DNA from: Desulfobacula sp964636495
Lineage (GTDB): Bacteria > Desulfobacterota > Desulfobacteria > Desulfobacterales > Desulfobacteraceae
Length of the DNA stretch: 64,000 bases
Reading direction: 5' to 3'
Assembly: GCA_964636495.1 (NCBI GenBank)
Contig: CAZWSL010000014.1
Coordinates: 6,194 to 70,193, forward strand
Every line of letters starts with the position of its first letter. Position 1 is the first letter of the stretch. This document shows positions 61,038 through 64,000 of the stretch, piece by piece. A program made the translations under genes and the position numbers. The notes below the pieces were generated by a model, which saw only the letters and a program-made list of their open reading frames with translations, ran no database searches and was not told the origin of the DNA.

Positions 61038-63110
61038 TCACTTTTTGATAATCAAAAGAGAGTGTCCTGTGGGATTTAATGGGGTCACTATTTTAACAGA
61101 TCCATCGTCAAGTGTTTTTTTTATTTTATGATCTGGAACCTCCTCCCCGGTTGCAAGGTGAATCAGTTTAGATTTATTTATATCACATCCATCAAAAAGA
61201 GATCTTTCAAAACAGATACCAGACTCTTTTTTTGACGACAGGATAAGCCAGCATAAGTGGGTCGCGGACTCCAATTGATACAGCTGCAGCTTCTTGTCAG
61301 ATTTGACATTCAAAAGAGTGTCAAAAGGCCCCAGCTGATCCAGGTAGTGATTTAAATTACTCAATAAAAAATACCCCAGCCTTGGATTGCAGGATCGGTC
61401 AAGAATACCGTTTCTGGCATTATAACCCCGATCGTGATCAATATAGGTGTCAATGTACACATCAAAGCAGTTCCCCATATTGGCAAACAGTGAAAAGATT
61501 AACAGGCTGCAGCCGGTTTGATGATCATCCTCATATCGGAACCCTTCATCCATCCGTGGAAGCTGGGCATTCAGCCTTAATAACAGATTTTTTCCTTTTA
61601 TCCAGTTTTGAATATCAGTAACCGGCTGTTGAATTTCAGTTTTGCCGCCAGCGTTAAAAACCAGACCATCAATGATATTTTTATGATCTTCCCGGGTTAA
61701 GATTTTATTTAAAAACCCGAAATCTGACTCACGGAATCCCTGTCCTGGAAAGTGCTCAAAAAATGTCTGTCCCTGTTCATCTTTCCCTGTAATATCATCT
61801 ATTTTAGAAAGAAATATTTTGACTGACTGATCCTTTTTTCTGAATTCTCTGATACTATTCAAGGTCTCATCCATATAGGGTGCCGGAATAATTATTTCCC
61901 ATGAATCAATCAACTCATTATATTTTATTACTGTTTTCTCAATTTTTTTTGAAGGCTTTCCAATACTGAAAACAGTAAACTTAAATCCCTTATTGACTAA
62001 TGTTGAAATCCGGTTATTTGTTTCAATATCTAAAAAATCAAAGAGTGGAATTCTGATTTTTTTAACACCCAGCTGCCAGAGCGGAGGAAGCCACAAATCA
62101 TTTCTGGCTTTTTTTCTGGCAAATTCATCAAGGTTGTCAAACGACAGATCTTTAGATTCAGCCCAGCTGTGTCTCATCGTAACCCCGATTTTTGAGGATT
62201 CATTCAGGGAAAAATTGATGGCGGGAAGAATTGAGGCCTGGTTTTCACCACCCTTTCCAGGACAGGATATCTTATCAAAACATGAAATCAGTCTTGGTCT
62301 GAATCCATTCGGGAATACGGTAATCTCACAAAAATTCAGCTTATTTTCATCGTACCGGCCAAACTCTTTTCCGGGCTCTATGTTAAATAACTCACTGTAG
62401 TCAGGCCTTACAAATGTTGTGGATGGCAGCACATACAGATCGGTTTTTTTGTAGCGGTTGTAGAAAAAATTATGGGCATGACCGGAAAACACTGCTTCAA
62501 CCTGATATGTTTCAAGCAGGTTCAGCCACCTGGACCGGGCAGGTTCAGCAATGTTATCGTAATGTTCTTCTTCCTGTGGTTCATTGATGAATGGAGAGTA
62601 ATGGCTGAACATAAAAATTCTTGAGCCGGTATTTTTCTCCAGCAAATTTTCCAACCATATTTCCTGTTTTTTTTCCAGTTCAATTCCAGAGTTAAGCAGG
62701 GATGTATTAACAATGACAAAGAGACAGTTCTGATGGTGAAAAGATTTATAATGTGCTCCCCAATATTTTTCAAAAATCCGGTGACTCTCTTCTGTAACGA
62801 CTGGTGCGGGAACCCATGAGTTGGGTTTGTCTCCTATATCATGATTCCCGGGAGTGACGTGAATAGGACATGACAGTGAAGAATAGAGTTCATGGGCCTT
62901 GCGTACTGAATTCTCATGCTCCTGCAGCGCTTGAATCGGGTGTACAACATCACCTAAGTGAATGACAAATTCAGGGTTTAAGGCATTCACTCTTTTGAGT
63001 GTCACTTTGTGGCGCTGATTTGCTGTTTTATCGGATGGATATACAAAGTGGGTTTCATTTTCCGATCGGATATGTGTATCAGAGATAATGACAAAACGAA
63101 AACTGTTCAT
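61038..63110 (-). CDS. Metallophosphoesterase with large unknown C-terminal domain
   Basis: 690 residues. The N-terminal 260 form a calcineurin-like phosphoesterase: IISDTHIRSE, HLGDVVHP, TPGNHDIGD, FSHYSPF, FSGHAHNF. The remaining about 430 residues have no cysteine-rich or membrane region and resemble a TIM-barrel type domain (LPPLWQLGVKKIRIPLFDFL, LLLRLNAQLPRMDEGFRYED) and a short beta tail, which I cannot name. No signal peptide. The gene is convergent with the MBL-fold gene. Confidence 0.8.
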   Translation of the reverse strand: MNSFRFVIISDTHIRSENETHFVYPSDKTANQRHKVTLKRVNALNPEFVIHLGDVVHPIQALQEHENSVRKAHELYSSLSCPIHVTPGNHDIGDKPNSWVPAPVVTEESHRIFEKYWGAHYKSFHHQNCLFVIVNTSLLNSGIELEKKQEIWLENLLEKNTGSRIFMFSHYSPFINEPQEEEHYDNIAEPARSRWLNLLETYQVEAVFSGHAHNFFYNRYKKTDLYVLPSTTFVRPDYSELFNIEPGKEFGRYDENKLNFCEITVFPNGFRPRLISCFDKISCPGKGGENQASILPAINFSLNESSKIGVTMRHSWAESKDLSFDNLDEFARKKARNDLWLPPLWQLGVKKIRIPLFDFLDIETNNRISTLVNKGFKFTVFSIGKPSKKIEKTVIKYNELIDSWEIIIPAPYMDETLNSIREFRKKDQSVKIFLSKIDDITGKDEQGQTFFEHFPGQGFRESDFGFLNKILTREDHKNIIDGLVFNAGGKTEIQQPVTDIQNWIKGKNLLLRLNAQLPRMDEGFRYEDDHQTGCSLLIFSLFANMGNCFDVYIDTYIDHDRGYNARNGILDRSCNPRLGYFLLSNLNHYLDQLGPFDTLLNVKSDKKLQLYQLESATHLCWLILSSKKESGICFERSLFDGCDINKSKLIHLATGEEVPDHKIKKTLDDGSVKIVTPLNPTGHSLLIIKK

Positions 63111-63293
63111 ATTTATACCGGCTCGTGTACGGGTTAAAAGATTATGTTACCAGCAATTCAACTGATTCACTGAATGACACTAAAACTTGTAATCAGCTCT
63201 TTAACTGTTATTAAAGAGCATACTGCTCCATCTAAAACAGGAACATCGAATTTTTTCTGGTTGATTAGAATTATGTATGAGCACCAAATTCAC

Positions 63294-63680
63294 CTATTTG
63301 GGAACAGCTTTTTTGCCTAAGGGAGCAAAGCAGACTCCGGCTAGCCTGAAGTGAGCAAATCCGAAAGGGATGCCGATAATAGTTAGGCAAAGGCTTATTC
63401 CGCTAATGATATGGGTAACAGCAAGCCAGATCCCAGCCAAAATAATCCACAAGAAGTTGGCTAGAGAGGTCCCAACAACCCTTTTTTCACCCATGGTAGT
63501 GGCATCCACAAGCTCTTTTCCGAACGGAAATGCTGCAAACCCGGCAATCCTGAATGCTGCATAGCCGAAAGGTATCCCAATCACGGTAACAAAGAGAAGT
63601 CCACCTAGCAGTATCCAAAGAAGCCAAGCCAGAAAACCACCGCCAAAGATAAACCATAGAATGTTGAGAATCAATGTCAT
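63294..63680 (-). CDS. yccF: YccF-family inner membrane protein
   Basis: 128 residues with two repeats of a membrane segment followed by IGIPFG: LFVTVIGIPFGYAAFRIAG and LTIIGIPFGFAHFRLA. Four hydrophobic stretches in all. Function unknown. Stands alone; the upstream gap to the phosphoesterase (63111-63293) and the right end 63681-64000 hold nothing I can identify except AT-rich DNA. Confidence 0.9.
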   Translation of the reverse strand: MTLILNILWFIFGGGFLAWLLWILLGGLLFVTVIGIPFGYAAFRIAGFAAFPFGKELVDATTMGEKRVVGTSLANFLWIILAGIWLAVTHIISGISLCLTIIGIPFGFAHFRLAGVCFAPLGKKAVPK

Positions 63681-64000
63681 TTTTTCCCCGATGAATTATT
63701 TTTGATAATACAAAGTCAATTTAATTTTTTCAATAACCTAAAAAGTAATTACACAGGTCTACATATCTTGTAAATTCCAATCAATTCAACTTCTGAAGAT
63801 AACCACTCCTAGCTTGAAAATGCAAGGGTAAAGTTTATGTTTAATACCGGCATGAGCGGATTATTTAACTAAATTGGAGATACATTTTACTGCCGGAAAA
63901 TTTCTACAAATATTTTTTGAAATTTTGCAAAATGATGTAAATATATTATTAACTGGAATATGGAAAAATGGCTCCTGACAATGGTTTTGGTTTATATAGT
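63681..64000. other. Gene-free right end
   Basis: 320 bp of AT-rich sequence upstream of yccF with no open frame, repeat or RNA signature that I can recognise. Confidence 0.5.

Noticed and set aside
1..64000. CRISPR arrays, rRNA, tRNA, prophage or intact insertion sequences
   Set aside because: No regular spaced repeats, no cloverleaf-like or rRNA sequence, and no intact transposase seen on either strand by reading; a covariance search was not possible.

Overview
The window looks like a chromosomal segment of a strictly anaerobic, low-to-mid GC member of the Desulfobacterota, most likely a sulfate reducer of the Desulfobacterales. The basis is the argB-hslU-hslV-xerC order, a Tmc-type cytochrome/Hdr redox module, an aldehyde:ferredoxin-type oxidoreductase, an anaerobic sulfatase-maturating enzyme, and an orange-protein (ORP)-type cluster. 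This assignment is inference from gene content; no rRNA or tRNA gene was seen.

Layout. 1-16820 is core genome: argB (partial), hslU, hslV, xerC, a degenerate uracil-DNA-glycosylase-like gene, coaBC and a lipoprotein on the minus strand; rplU-rpmA-obgE-nadD-rsfS-gpmI and two further genes on the plus strand; then a minus-strand block rpmH-rnpA-yidD-yidC-jag-mnmE with two small genes behind it. 16958-17137 is a ~180 bp imperfect palindrome. 17272-20898 encodes a three-subunit molybdenum hydroxylase, followed by an S1-repeat protein and a DMT-family exporter.

24090-47624 is an accessory catabolic island that I read as built around quaternary amines. It has a phosphorylcholine-phosphatase-like HAD enzyme, a tungsten AOR with its polyferredoxin, a dipeptide-type ABC transporter, and an operon with an L-carnitine-dehydrogenase-like enzyme, a BKACE (DUF849) cleavage enzyme and an ADP-forming acyl-CoA synthetase. 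It also has a class V aminotransferase, two FAD oxidoreductases, a choline-sulfatase gene and its anaerobic maturase. Together these would release choline from choline sulfate and phosphocholine, and turn carnitine into betaine plus acetoacetate with ATP recovery at the betainyl-CoA step. Two genes of the island (choline sulfatase, phosphorylcholine phosphatase) are interrupted by a single in-frame UGA where their families have glycine. The AOR ferredoxin and, just outside the island, the DMT exporter at 23077 lack a canonical start codon.

47777-61031 is a redox-regulatory module: a PAS-sigma54 activator, a small Gly/Arg-rich protein, two kinases, stand-alone receivers, a Tmc-like set (cytochrome b, Hdr-like Fe-S protein, tetraheme cytochrome c), a UspA protein, and an ORP-type set of two Fe-S ParA/MinD ATPases, three NifX/NifB-like proteins and a metallo-beta-lactamase-fold protein. 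Two copies of the same sigma54 control cassette, paired TTGCA dyads plus a -24/-12 promoter with identical internal spacing and the same 180 bp distance to the start codon, lie at 49218 and 56757 and probably coordinate the module. The window closes with a large metallophosphoesterase fusion and a YccF-type membrane protein.
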